This document shows positions 18,643 through 28,883 of a stretch of 41,747 nucleotides of DNA, piece by piece. A program made the position numbers and the translations under genes. Position 1 is the first letter of the stretch, and each line of letters begins with the position of its first letter. The stretch spans positions 1-41,747 of the forward strand of contig JAKSYS010000562.1 in the NCBI GenBank assembly GCA_022925895.1. The letters run 5' to 3'. Below the pieces are notes generated by a model. That model did not search any database. It was not told the origin of the DNA and saw only the letters and a program-made list of their open reading frames with translations. The DNA comes from Fragilaria crotonensis (lineage: Eukaryota; Bacillariophyta; Fragilariophyceae; Fragilariales; Fragilariaceae).

Positions 18643-20217
18643 TCACATGTCGATTTGCATTACGTCTGATTGGCACAATTTCTCGATTTGCGAAGTCGCA
18701 GAATTTGACGAATCCAAAGCACCCTCGATAGCGTGGTTTTCGTTGGCCGGAGGAGGGCATTCAATCCTGTTGGCTTTGGCAAGTGCCAGCGCGTCATCGT
18801 ATCTGCCCATCCGAAGGTACGATATCACAGAAATGAAAAAATAAATGTTGAGAAGAGCAATGTTCGCTCGTTGACTTAAGCCGGCCTCGTTGAGGCCCGT
18901 GAAGATGAGTGGGGGGAGCCACGTTACGCATTGGCCTGCAAAGAGATAGACGCCCATCAATTCTGTATCTTGTCCACCTGGGATGAGCGCAGACGCCATG
19001 AGTTTGTCCGAAGAAGATTTCCAACCACTACCCAACCCCCATGCCGCAGCTACGCCGTAGGCTCGTAGTTGCTGGCCTGGACCGGTCAAGATTGCACTCG
19101 CTAGAAAAGTGCTGAAGATCAAAATCAGGGAGGAGACCACCGAGCTCCATTTTGCATTGTTGTATCGGGCGACGAACCACCCGGATACGAAGCCACCTGG
19201 AACACTTGCCAGCAGAAGTATGAGAATTGTGATGCCGTTCTCCAAAGAGGAGAGTACCATCACATCAGTCTGGTAAGTCACAGCAATAGTTGCCAGAGAC
19301 TGAATCGCGGCATCACCAGCAGCAACTGCGACGTAGAACCAGCCAAGGCTGGGAAACTCTTTGTAAATACGCTTTGAAGTGCGTCCGAGTTGCTTAAAAC
19401 CTTCGGTCCAGATTGATGCCCGTTCTGGAAGCACATTTGCAGCTGGCCTCGCATCAAAATGTGTCCAGGAGTAGGCGTATGATCCAGAAGTGAGAATGAA
19501 AGACACTGACACTCCAAGTCGCGCAACCACGACGTCATTGTCGAAGACCCCAGTTGCATATGAAATTCCAACAATGGACACTAAGAATATTACCATGGAC
19601 CCGTACTGAACCATTGTGAAGCTGGATATGAATTTGTTGAGCACTTTTTCGTCCGAAGTCAACTCTGGAAGATATGCATAAGCCAACAGTGTGTGTGCCC
19701 ACCCGACAAATGCCACAAAGATTTGTAGGATTGCCACCATGAACCACGTATTCTCGGAAATGAAAATTTGGGGGAAAATTAATAGGCAGTATAAAACAGA
19801 AACATATCGCCCGAGTAGTCTTCGATGCGGCGTGAAATCTACCAGCGATCCCATCAAAGGCATGAGAGCTGCAGATGTGAGGCCGATCACAACTGTGTAG
19901 GTTGTCAAAAACGACGAAGGTTTAATTCCATAAATACGACCATCACATTCAGGAACCTGCGTTTCTCCCTCGGGCGCTTCTGTTTCGCAACCTGCCGCTG
20001 CCTTTGCGAGGCGTAACAAGGTCGACGCTAAAAAGGCAGCAGCGCCGATGAAGGATATCGAACGACCGGATACATCAACAGCCCATGCAAGGGCTTCCTT
20101 GTTTCCTCCGTAACATGGTTTCCCGCAACCAAGTAGAGAGCAAAAACGATGCCTTGAACTGAAGGGAGGTTCCGGTTCCTCAGATTCTCGTTGGGGCTCG
20201 ATTTCTACCTGCGACAT
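18643..20217 (-). CDS. Atg22/UMF1-like major facilitator transporter
   Basis: 524 residues with about 11-12 hydrophobic helices. The N-terminus EALAWAVDVSGRSIS matches the start of the first helix in Atg22/UMF1 proteins. LMGSLVDFTPHRRLLGR is the cytoplasmic MFS-type loop after helix 2. YLPELTSDEKVLNKFISSFTMVQYG and GWFYVAVAAGDAAIQSLATI fit the same family. Yeast Atg22 exports amino acids from the vacuole; the substrate here is unknown. The acidic, Ser/Pro-rich N-terminus before helix 1 would be cytosolic. The ORF is intact, with the first ATG at 20217. A Copia insertion lies 297 bp upstream of the start, so its promoter may have been altered. Confidence 0.8.
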   Translation of the reverse strand: MSQVEIEPQRESEEPEPPFSSRHRFCSLLGCGKPCYGGNKEALAWAVDVSGRSISFIGAAAFLASTLLRLAKAAAGCETEAPEGETQVPECDGRIYGIKPSSFLTTYTVVIGLTSAALMPLMGSLVDFTPHRRLLGRYVSVLYCLLIFPQIFISENTWFMVAILQIFVAFVGWAHTLLAYAYLPELTSDEKVLNKFISSFTMVQYGSMVIFLVSIVGISYATGVFDNDVVVARLGVSVSFILTSGSYAYSWTHFDARPAANVLPERASIWTEGFKQLGRTSKRIYKEFPSLGWFYVAVAAGDAAIQSLATIAVTYQTDVMVLSSLENGITILILLLASVPGGFVSGWFVARYNNAKWSSVVSSLILIFSTFLASAILTGPGQQLRAYGVAAAWGLGSGWKSSSDKLMASALIPGGQDTELMGVYLFAGQCVTWLPPLIFTGLNEAGLSQRANIALLNIYFFISVISYLRMGRYDDALALAKANRIECPPPANENHAIEGALDSSNSATSQIEKLCQSDVMQIDM

Positions 20218-20509
20218 AGTATCACCTTTGCAGAAAGAATGTGATTGTCAACACAACAGTAGCGGAGGTTCCTCAAGCTGGGGTACAATAAGTTCGGAAA
20301 AGCTTTTCAATCACGTCAGTCATCAGACTGCAGACTGTGAGCTGCTCCGAGCGCCGAGTGTTCTTCAGAGCAAGCATCGAATTATTCCCAAACGAGGAGA
20401 GACTGTTGTCAAGGTGCGCTCGCAATACACACGACACACGACCACACGACTACAGCAAAAAAGAACCCGAAACCTTTCGAGGCATGAAAGCAACATGCGA
20501 CTATGCGTA
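20218..20509. other. Upstream region of MFS gene
   Basis: It contains no gene. Before the Copia-2 insertion this DNA was continuous with 35279 onward, giving an MFS-RAD9 intergenic space of about 710 bp. Confidence 0.6.
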
Positions 20510-20514
20510 ATCCG
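20510..20514. repeat. Copia-2 target-site duplication, left (ATCCG)
   Basis: ATCCG here matches 35274-35278 exactly and abuts the LTR. Five bp is the usual Copia integrase stagger. Confidence 0.85.
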
Positions 20515-21101
20515 AGTCGAAGTACACGGCGTGATCAAGGCTGCGTACTAGTTCGTAGAAATCCGGGTTCGGTCAAACTTAGAGTTTTAATTCCAGTGTT
20601 GTTTAACTTATGAGCTTATTTCTAGGTTTCACTTTGAAGGAACCAATTCAATCCAGGTCCGATTGAATCTTGCCGATCTACTTTCGCGAAGTTAGAGGGT
20701 TGTGGGAGTGAACATTCAAAGCCTTCATCCCACTGATAAGGGCATTGAAATGTCAGGACCAACTCCGCTTTCACGAGCGAATTGACGGTCGCAACAACTG
20801 TTGCAACATGGCCAGACTTAGCCAACATGATGAGGGACACATGTTGGAAATTAGTTGGCACATGAAGTGAAATTGCAGTTGAATTGCACTGGGTTAATGT
20901 GGACAAATTGTTGTTGTAGAAAAGGAGGTTATGAGGGCGGAAAGCAGTCCGGGACAACTGTAGTTTTCGTACTGGCGATTCGCCGTATACAGTTGGCGTG
21001 AGAATCTTCGTATCCAAAGCCGGATGGGACTCAGCTGGCGGGGACGAAAGTTCAACGTCAATAACGGCACAGTAACAGCTGTCAGCTGCTGTACCTTGAC
21101 T
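20515..21101 (-). repeat. Copia-2 3' LTR (587 bp)
   Basis: Matches the reassembled right LTR (588 bp) base for base except one extra G (GGG here, GGGG near 35003-35007). The termini are AGTC and GACT, a perfect 4-bp inverted pair, not TG/CA. Confidence 0.9.
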
Positions 21102-21242
21102 CTCCCTCTCATTCAATGAAACAAGAAATAGATTAGTGATGGTGTGGTGAAAATGTAGGACATGAACAATAAACATATGGGCTTGCAGGATAAGAGGGAA
21201 CACTCTTAAATCCACCCAACACAAGTGCGGCGGTGCCGCGTG

Positions 21243-22064
21243 TCACCAACCTTGAGCAAGCTTTCGAATGCGTTCGAAAACTTCTCGATTGAGGCCCTTG
21301 GTAAGGTAGTCAGCCAACTGGTCAGTGGTTGCAATCTTGAGCACTTCGACATCTCCGTTGCGGACGTGGTGCCAAAAGAAGTGCCACTTAACCAGGAAGT
21401 ACTTGGTGCGATTAGTAATGCGTTGCTTGGTAGCGAGCAGCAGAGCACCGTTGTTGTCTTCAAAGACGCGGCAGCGAATGGTAGACTTGAAGTCAGGTGG
21501 CAGAGTCAATTCCTTGCAGATTTCTCCAAGAAGATCACGAAGTGGCAACAGAGTCCTCATGCTTGCACTGAGAGCAGAGTACTCAGATTCCAATGTAGAC
21601 AGGAGATCTCTGTTTGCAGTTGAGACTTCCAGAGAATTGGACAACCTCCAAGGGTGATGATGTAGCCGGTGCGGACTTGGCGCTGGTGTCAGAATGATCA
21701 GGGTCACGACCATGGAGGCCAGCAAAGTCAGCATCAACATAACAATCAAGAGAGAGGTCTCCAGTGGAGTCACAATAGTTCCTTTGTCAGCAGTGCGGTG
21801 CAAGTAGCGGACAATTGTTTTGATTGCCATGGCATGGCTCTTCTTGGGAGAATGATTGAACCTGGCAACTTGACTTACTGCAAATGTGATGTCTGGCCTT
21901 GTGTTTGTTGACAAGTACAAGAGCATTCCAACAATAGAGCGGTAGTTCCAGAACTCATCCATGGGTTCTCCATCAGGGTCAATCCCAAGGCATGCTTGCA
22001 TAGCAGGAGTGTGGTTGGGGTTGCAGTCTTGAAGTCCTGTTGCCTTTATGATCTTCTGAATCAA
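21243..22064 (-). pseudogene. Copia-2 RT end and RNase H
   Basis: Open for 273 codons. NHTPAMQACLGIDPDGEPMD, YRSIVGMLLYLSTNTRPDI and FAVSQVARFNHSPKKSH are the Copia RT tail. TLESEYSALSASMRTLLPLRDLL, RCRVFEDNNGALLLATKQRI and LADYLTKGLNREVFERIRKL are RNase H. Between about 21610 and 21770 the text is out of frame. The expected first-carboxylate block (LDCYVDADFAG) is present in another frame, so paired indels have destroyed that active-site residue while keeping the ORF open. Confidence 0.8.
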
Positions 22065-23071
22065 ACCCTTTGTGTTAGGGTGACAGTGTTGGAGACTTCA
22101 TCCTTGACAAATTTGATTCCAAGAAAGTCAGTGAAGGTGCCTTCACGAGTGAACTCCAAACCCAAATCAGTAAGATCCTGGAACAGTTTGTCAAGATCCT
22201 TCTTGTTGGAGTAGGCAATCCCAAGATCATCAACATAGAGAACAATCATGATGGTCTTGCTGTACAAGAGGCATGAGTCTGTGGCACTCTGCTTCAATCC
22301 TTGGAGGAGGAGTGCTTCACGAATGTGTTGATACCAAAGGCGGGAGCAACCGAGAGACCGTAGAGGCTCTTAACAAGTCGTAGGCAAGTCCTTTGGTCGC
22401 TTGGCTGATCAGACTTGAAGCCTCTTGGCATGTGGATCCAGACTGGGTCAGTTAGGTTGGCTTGAACAAAGGCACTGCTGAAGTCAATGGAGCAAGTTTG
22501 CCATCCCAATGTTAGGGACAAGACAAGGAACAATCGAACTGAACTCCAAGCAACAACTGGGGCATAGGTTTCAGGTTCTCCTTCTTCAAGGTCGCCTCGA
22601 ACACAGTAGCGCTTTGTACTTGGTGACTTCTCCATCTGGGGATCGCTTGCGCCGAAATACCCAAGTCCCTGGGAGAATCTTGGTCTTGGCTTCAAGGATA
22701 CTGACTTCCTTCCAAGTCCCATTCTTCTCAAGGCTTGCCACTTCCTTAGCAGCTGCCTCCATCCACTTGGTCACATGCTCAATGTCAGCCATAGCTTGGT
22801 CAAAGCTCAGAGTGTCAGGATCAGATGCAGCTGCCTTGAAGGCAGTTGGGGAAAGGATGATTCCATTTTCCTCAAAGATCCAAGCACTTGGAGAAGCAAA
22901 GTATCCATGGCCTTGAGTGTTATCGTATCCAAGGCGTTGTGGTGCTGCGCGAATGCGGTTGGACCGGCGCGGAGACGTTGGTGGCGGAGGCGACTTGACT
23001 GGTTGCTCGTCACGTGGTGAGTCAAGGGCGAATGCATTGTCTGGAACAGGACTCTCCCTCGTTTCAGACAT
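22061..23071 (-). pseudogene. Copia-2 reverse transcriptase, frameshifted
   Basis: Three frames give RT in order. 23071-22586 has TKWMEAAAKEVASLEKNGTW and ILPGTWVFRRKRSPDGEVTKYKA. 22731-22294 has ETYAPVVAWSSVRLFLVLSL, CSIDFSSAFVQANL with a catalytic Asp, and HMPRGFKS. 22297-22061 has IVLYVDDLGIAYSNKKDLDK with the YVDD motif and FTDFLGIKFV. Single-base shifts lie near 22600-22700 and near 22297. Confidence 0.85.
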
Positions 23072-23973
23072 TGGGGTCTGCTCCCGAACTGGGGAGAAGA
23101 TTGGCTGATGAACTGGGGAGATCGGGTAGCTGGGACCTTGCGTGGCGTCTCTTCCTTGGCTTGTGAGCTGGAGTGTGGACGGCGTTGCAGAGGTGAAGTT
23201 CTGATGTCTGGCGTTGGAGGAGACTGGAGAGACCGAGGATCGATAGACTGCTCCTCGCTTGAGACATCATGGGAGTTGGAGGCCTTGGAGTGAGCAATGG
23301 AGAGCTTGGCAATGGCTGTGGAACAGTTGGTGTCCTGGGTGGAGCCTCAGCCAAGGGAGGAACTGGGAGTTGTTCAATTGCAACAGCTTCATCCATGGAG
23401 GCAGCAACTCTTGTTTGGTTCTCATTGATGGCTTCTGTAGCTTGGGAGTCCATTCGCGCTTCCTCTGTAGCATCATTGTCGCTGTCGTCATCGAATGGGA
23501 ACTGATATCTTGAGTCGCCAAACAAACGGGCCCAACGCGTTGTATTAAAATCCGGGAGGGCATCCACATTAGTAGCCACCGTTGCAAACCAATCGTCAAA
23601 CACAATGTGATATTGGGGAGTGATGTACCCTGTCTCTGGATTCAAAACCAAGGGGACTGTGCTTGCATGTTTCTTGAGAGCCCCATGTTGACGCAGCGGA
23701 TGGACCGAGGCTTCCAGCGAGGCAGCTTCTTTCCATCTGCAATGGTCTCTCAAGAGCATACACAGGGCATCCCCACACATGCAGATCATGATACTTCCTT
23801 TGCTCCCATCTGGACTTGGTGAAGACATCACTTGGACAGAGACCTGTTGCCAAATCAGGAACATGGTTGTGAAGGAAGATAGCATGGGAGACTGCCATTG
23901 GCCAAAGTGTTGCATCAGCCACATCTGGCCAATGTACCGCTGAATGGAGCATCATTGTCCGAGCAATCGACAT
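23064..23973 (-). pseudogene. Copia-2 integrase C-terminal part and Pro-rich linker
   Basis: Frame 23973-23596 carries MSIARTMMLHSAVHWPD, TLWPMAVSHAIFLHNHVPD and YHDLHVWGCPVYALE, the standard Copia text after the integrase catalytic Glu. Frame 23924-23064 then continues with LVLNPETGYITPQYHIVFDD and a long acidic and proline-rich linker (PPRTPTVPQPLPSSPL) before RT. A frameshift joins the two near 23740. Confidence 0.8.
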
Positions 23974-24047
23974 GATCGTTTGGATTGCCCTCTCAGCATG
24001 GCCATTGTGATGGTGAGCTCCAACTCCAGCAAACTTGACAACTTGCT

Positions 24048-25178
24048 TCAGAGTTCCAAGGTGCTCAGTGAACTTAGCTGAGGTGAAGCTCCACCATTGT
24101 CAGAGAGATAGGATTGTGGAATGACTCCACTGTCCCTTGCCATCAACTCAAAGTTCTGCTTGGCCTTCAGAGTCTCATGAGTGTTCAGATGCTTCTGAAA
24201 CTCAACATGCACAAAGTTGGAAGCATGATCAATGAAGAGGCAGCCACCAGCAAACATGTCTGAGTTCAAGCTCCTTCCAGCTGAAGAGAAGAGCCTTCCC
24301 TTTGTTCCACAAATGAAGTGATCAATGGAGACTTGTTGTCCAGGGAGCAAGTTGTCTGCCTTGAGAACTCCAGCTCGATCCTTGATAACAGTTGTGATCT
24401 TGGCAGGAGCTGGTCGCTGATGTTGCTTCCCATATTGGCATGCGGCACACTTGGGAGGGTTGACAATTCGGCAAGCAGCAGTATGGAGTGATCGATGCGA
24501 CTCACTCCGACTCAGGACTCCAGTTCGCATGATGAATTGGATCTTGCGAAAGGAAAGGTGTCCAAGGCGGTGGTGCCACCTTAATAACTCCTTCTCAGCT
24601 TCAGTCAAGTTGAGGTTGCTCTCATGAACAGTGTTGAGAGTAATGTTGAGAGCTGCAACTGCCTTGGGAGTATCTGAGCTGCGGTGTGCATCAGAGGTAG
24701 GCAAGTTGTTGTCAGGGTTGACTCTTGCAATGAGTTGCCCTCTGGCTTCATCAGAGGTGCCACTCAAGGTCAGTTGATGAGCTTCAATGGTGATGGTCTC
24801 TCCAGGGTAAGCTTGGAGCAAGCTTGTGGTGGATAGGAGCCTGACCTTGATGCAAGACACCAAGTATGCTGGGACCTTGAGCATCCTTAGGTTGCCCAGA
24901 GTATCTTGCATTGCCCACAGAACATGACCTTGGCCTTCAATCCTGAGTCCCTTTGCAATGCCCTGCAGTTGAGTGATAGGGCCAGGGGTGTTGATGGGTC
25001 CAACAAAGTCCTTGCGGTCAGGAGTGATCGAGATGCTTGCACCAGAGTCCCAAATGACAGGAAACGTTGAAGCCTTGGGAAGGGATTCGCGGAAGCGGTC
25101 GGTTGACTGGAGAGCCATGCGAAGGATTGTGGAGTAGTTGCCGTTTGGAAACTTAGCCATGTTCACTTGCATTGCCAT
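24048..25178 (-). pseudogene. Copia-2 protease and integrase core
   Basis: PVIWDSGASISITPDRKDF is a canonical retropepsin active site. LLRWHHRLGHLSFRKIQ with CRIVNPPKCAACQYGKQH is the HHCC zinc module. VSIDHF and YLSDNGGA supply the first two integrase acids, and the third (GHAERA) is found in the next frame near 23990-24005. A one-base shift near 24070 cuts the core. On the N-terminal side the frame connects upstream to GFQGLGNHQW, showing that this was originally continuous with Gag. Confidence 0.85.
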
Positions 25179-25222
25179 CTTGCGAGCAGCTTGAAGTTGC
25201 TTGGAGGTCCACTGATGGTTCC

Positions 25223-27457
25223 CTAGGCCTTGGAAGCCAATGGGAGAGACGGGGCGATAGACGCCGTTGGACTTGGGAAGCCTGCGGCGCGGCGTCGCTG
25301 CTGGCGAAGCGGAGCGTCGAGGTAGGCGTCGTTGACATCGCAGTGGTTGATCCTTGGCCCTTCCTCTTGCGTCGACAAATCCGATGGCGAGCGGGATGTG
25401 TTACGGAGCTTGGGGCAAGGTTCAGTTGGCCCATGGACGATTGTATCGTTGCAGTGGCAGCAGGTCCAGTTAGTTGATCGCGGAATGGAGCGCTTGAGCG
25501 AGTCAACACGCTGAAGGAGAGTTGCAACCTTGGAGTGAAGGTCGTTCAACTGCACTTGCTGCTGTTGTTCAACCAACGTTGGTGCATTCCTCCGAATGTA
25601 GCGTCCCATGGATCGCAAGTTGATGGGGTACCTGCGATGCAGTCCATGGGAGCGAATACTTCCGGCTTGGGGGACATTCGCGCGTCGTGTGACCTTGCGA
25701 TTGTGTTGCTTGAGGGCACGACGATGGCGACGGGAAGGTAGCTCCTTGGAGTCAGGCTCAGGCGATGTTGAGCTGGGCTTAGGAAGCCAGAACAGTACGA
25801 CCATGGCCAGTAAGGCCCAAAGCAATGGAGCAATGAGCGCCTCCTGGTGAGCCTCCAAAAATTGCGAGACGTGCGGGCGAACGACCATGACATGCGCTCG
25901 AAGGATTGCCATGACTTGGCTCCAATCGACGGCGTTAAAATGCGCCATGGCGAGTTGAATAATTTCCAGCGTGGAGGTCCACATAGTTTTTGCAAACGGG
26001 ACTGAAAATATTGCCATCACGTAGGTGAGCAGTAGAACGAGTACGGGGAGGATCCGGGTCACCATGGTGCGCAGGATAAAGAGCGCGTCAGTCACACTTG
26101 GGACGACCTCAATTTCCGTGGTCCACACCGATGGATCGAAGGCAAGGGAGACATTGTTGATTGCAGAACCAACACCTTGAGGGCCCTCAGAGCTCTTCTT
26201 GACACCAGTGTGCGTTGCCGTTGCGTGCGTAGTGGTCCAACGCTTGCAGCTTGCACACCAGTTGAAGATCTTTCCGTTGGCTTGCTTGACTTGAGGTCCT
26301 CCAGATGGAGGAGGAGTAGACTTCCAGGACTTGACATCCTTTGGTCTTTCATTCCCATTGCTGCCATTCCTGCCTTTGCCCTTGTTCTCTGGGCATTCAC
26401 GCGACCAGTGTCCAGGCTTGTTGCACTTGTGGCAGACTCCTTTCTTGGCAAGTCCGGCACCGTTGGTGGAGGTCTTGGACTGAATGAGATTGAGTACCTC
26501 AGCTCTGGTGATTGGTGTTGCCATGTTTCCAAATGCAGCTGGTGGAGCCTTGGAGTCGCGAGTGTGACGTGCAGGTGGCCACTCCTTCCTGTCAAAGAGA
26601 GTCCTGTAGGCATCCTCTGCGTGAGCGCAGATGTCCTTGTAGGTCAGCTTGTTGACTTGCATGTGAAGGTTGGCTGCTTCCTTGTCCTTGAATCCAATGT
26701 CCAACAAGGCTTGCTCCAACCTCTGCTTGACAGATCGCAAGGGAAAGCGGAAGTCCTCGTTGCCAGAACCACCAGCCAAAAGAAAGATCTTGAGCATGGC
26801 CAGGGTGAGGTTGTGGTCATACTGGCCAGCAGTTGTCAACTCATTTGCATCCTTGCGAAAGTGAGCTGCCAATTGTTCAAGGTTTTCCCCAGAGTACTGA
26901 CTTGGGAGCCTGGCCTTGATGATAGCCTTGAGATCTTCAAACCTCTCAATGGAGGTGGACTGGATTGACTTGAGGAACTGGAGCCAAACAACTGGGAAGG
27001 AGTCAGAATCATCCAACTTCTCAGTCACCTTGTTGCTAAGCTCAGTTGAGAGTGAAGCAAGCAAATAGGTCCTGGCTGCCATGTCGTTGGTCCTGTCATA
27101 CTTGTCGTAGCGTTGAACTTGAGCTTCTGCCAACAACTTTGCCGACTGAACCGTGTACCTGGCGTGAGCCTTGATAACGTTAGTCATCTTGGCGTCGTCA
27201 GTTGGGTCCCTGAGGTAAGCAATGGAGTCCATGCCAGTGTCCTTGAGATGATCCCAGACAACATTCTGGAAACTGATCAAATCATCACTTGGCTTGAAGG
27301 AGATCTTGTGCCCAGTTCTCCTGAAGTTGTAGCCCTTCTGGGCTGCAGAAACATAGACAGGGCGGAGCTGGTTGGGAGAGGTGTGCTCTAGGAGAGCAAT
27401 GGAGCCATCAAACCTGTCCAGGTGTGGTTGGGCTTTCCACCTGTCCAAGCAGACCAT
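25223..27457 (-). CDS. Copia-2 Gag with CCHC knuckle and hydrophobic spacer
   Basis: 744 codons. The Gag core spans about residues 1-320 (TELSNKVTEKLDDSDSFPV, LKAIIKARLPSQYSGENL, LTLAMLKIFLLAGGSGNEDF). CHKCNKPGHWSREC is a C-x2-C-x4-H-x4-C knuckle. A second Cys/His cluster (WCASCKRWTTTHATATH) follows. Downstream are two long hydrophobic stretches, LPVLVLLLTYVMAIFSVPFA and ALIAPLLWALLAMVVLFWLP, then a strongly basic block (SRRHRRALKQH) and a third Cys cluster (CCHCNDTIVHG). The last ~20 residues are out of frame after a base loss near 25276. The N-terminus is also truncated by a shift (see 27541-27753). Confidence 0.8.
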   Translation of the reverse strand: MVCLDRWKAQPHLDRFDGSIALLEHTSPNQLRPVYVSAAQKGYNFRRTGHKISFKPSDDLISFQNVVWDHLKDTGMDSIAYLRDPTDDAKMTNVIKAHARYTVQSAKLLAEAQVQRYDKYDRTNDMAARTYLLASLSTELSNKVTEKLDDSDSFPVVWLQFLKSIQSTSIERFEDLKAIIKARLPSQYSGENLEQLAAHFRKDANELTTAGQYDHNLTLAMLKIFLLAGGSGNEDFRFPLRSVKQRLEQALLDIGFKDKEAANLHMQVNKLTYKDICAHAEDAYRTLFDRKEWPPARHTRDSKAPPAAFGNMATPITRAEVLNLIQSKTSTNGAGLAKKGVCHKCNKPGHWSRECPENKGKGRNGSNGNERPKDVKSWKSTPPPSGGPQVKQANGKIFNWCASCKRWTTTHATATHTGVKKSSEGPQGVGSAINNVSLAFDPSVWTTEIEVVPSVTDALFILRTMVTRILPVLVLLLTYVMAIFSVPFAKTMWTSTLEIIQLAMAHFNAVDWSQVMAILRAHVMVVRPHVSQFLEAHQEALIAPLLWALLAMVVLFWLPKPSSTSPEPDSKELPSRRHRRALKQHNRKVTRRANVPQAGSIRSHGLHRRYPINLRSMGRYIRRNAPTLVEQQQQVQLNDLHSKVATLLQRVDSLKRSIPRSTNWTCCHCNDTIVHGPTEPCPKLRNTSRSPSDLSTQEEGPRINHCDVNDAYLDAPLRQQRRRAAGFPSPTASIAPSLPLASKA

Positions 27458-27540
27458 TCATCCTTGGTCACCAAAGTGATTCCCCCAATGAGGGAACAAG
27501 AGGCTTGGGCTTGAAGGAGCTGGGAGCTCCACTGGGGCAG

Positions 27541-27753
27541 TCATTGGAGTTGGGAACTCAAGACAGACTCTTCATCAGTAGCAAGAGTCCTGGCTTGAGC
27601 GATTGCCTCGGTGAGGCGAACGTCGACAGGATCGGAGATCTCGAATCCTTCTGGATTGCCGCGGCCTTCGACAGCAGTCCCGAGGATTCCAACAACAGGT
27701 TCGTCTGGAAGATTCGTCGGGGACGTAGAGCCTTCAGATGGTGGAACCGACAT
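27541..27753 (-). pseudogene. Copia-2 Gag N-terminus
   Basis: MSVPPSEGSTSPTNLPDEP at 27753 is a plausible Gag start. The following frame (27540-27440) reads IGGITLVTKDEWSAWTGG before joining the main Gag frame at about 27440. The pieces are separated by frameshifts, so the native N-terminus is not encoded intact. Confidence 0.55.
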
Positions 27754-27991
27754 GATGATTGGAGTCTTGGCTTGGAAGCAGATCTTCAACCACTCAACAG
27801 ATTGCTGACTGCGTACTCGAGTTGGCAGAGAGCAATGAATCAGCCTAGTCTTGGGAAGACGTGGGGCTGTCGCAGGATCTGGAGAGACCTGCCTTGACGC
27901 TGAGCGTAACTTCCTGAAAGGAACTTGAAACGAGCTTGCCGGAGAGGAAAGTGCGTTAGAGGGTAAGTCTTATTATTGGGCGAAAATAACC

Positions 27992-28204
27992 AGTCGAAGT
28001 ACACGGCGTGATCAAGGCTGCGTACTAGTTCGTAGAAATCCGGGTTCGGTCAAACTTAGAGTTTTAATTCCAGTGTTGTTTAACTTATGAGCTTATTTCT
28101 AGGTTTCACTTTGAAGGAACCAATTCAATCCAGGTCCGATTGAATCTTGCCGATCTACTTTCGCGAAGTTAGAGGGTTGTGGGAGTGAACATTCAAAGCC
28201 TTCA
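27992..28204 (-). repeat. Copia-2 5' LTR, left fragment
   Basis: Identical to 20515-20727. It is cut by the Copia-3 insertion and resumes at 34899. Confidence 0.9.
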
Positions 28205-28760
28205 TAAAACAAAAGCTACTGTGCTGCCGACTATCGTCGTGACAATACTCTAAGTCTCCTAATCGTCCGTCCGTCAACCAAAGTTTTCGTGGGTCACGCT
28301 TCGGTTCTCATTGGGTACCGGTTCGGTTCGCTTTGCGTCCGCCTTCTCATAATTGTTTTGCGTCATTGTTCCTCGGACACTGTCGAATGTTCTGTGGAAA
28401 AATGTCGGGAAGCGCAATCGTAAGCCGAGCTACGACGAGAACACAAAATGGGTGCATCACCAAATCTACATATTACACGATATATATTCGGAATTCATTA
28501 ACATGGTTTCGGTACATGTTCTACATTCAATCTACACAGCTACATTTGAAGAACAACAAAAGAACAAAGAATGATGTCAAAGAACAAGAAGAACAGCTCT
28601 CATTTGATCACTGCTCTCATTCAATGGTTCTCATTTCATTCTTTTGCATATTTTACATGTCTCACAATTAATCAATAGTTCATTCTTACAAGTCTAAGTT
28701 TTCGATCTACTAATTCGTCGAGCCCTTGTTCGTAGCCTCAACGCCGCGAATAAAACTTTA
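28205..28760 (+). repeat. Copia-3 5' LTR
   Basis: Pairs with 34337-34893. The ends are TAAA and TTTA, a perfect inverted pair. It contains the likely element promoter; no clear TATA box was singled out. Confidence 0.9.
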
Positions 28761-28883
28761 CGCTTCCTCTGCGCTAAGTAATAAGACAAGTGCTGTTGTT
28801 TGATCAATCAAACTAACCTTCAAGCTTTTCAAAGTCAAGTGCTTTAAAGTTTGCATCAACTAGGTCTCCCAGCAAGATCTACC

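Noticed and set aside
25985-26085. Retroviral envelope gene in Copia-2
   Set aside because: There are hydrophobic segments, but no separate ORF, signal peptide or surface-protein features after pol, so only a Gag-protease spacer is claimed.
26177-26968. 263-codon plus-strand ORF
   Set aside because: It is antisense to the Copia-2 Gag frame, which has clear domains and a zinc knuckle. The product here is low-complexity Leu/Val-rich text with no family.
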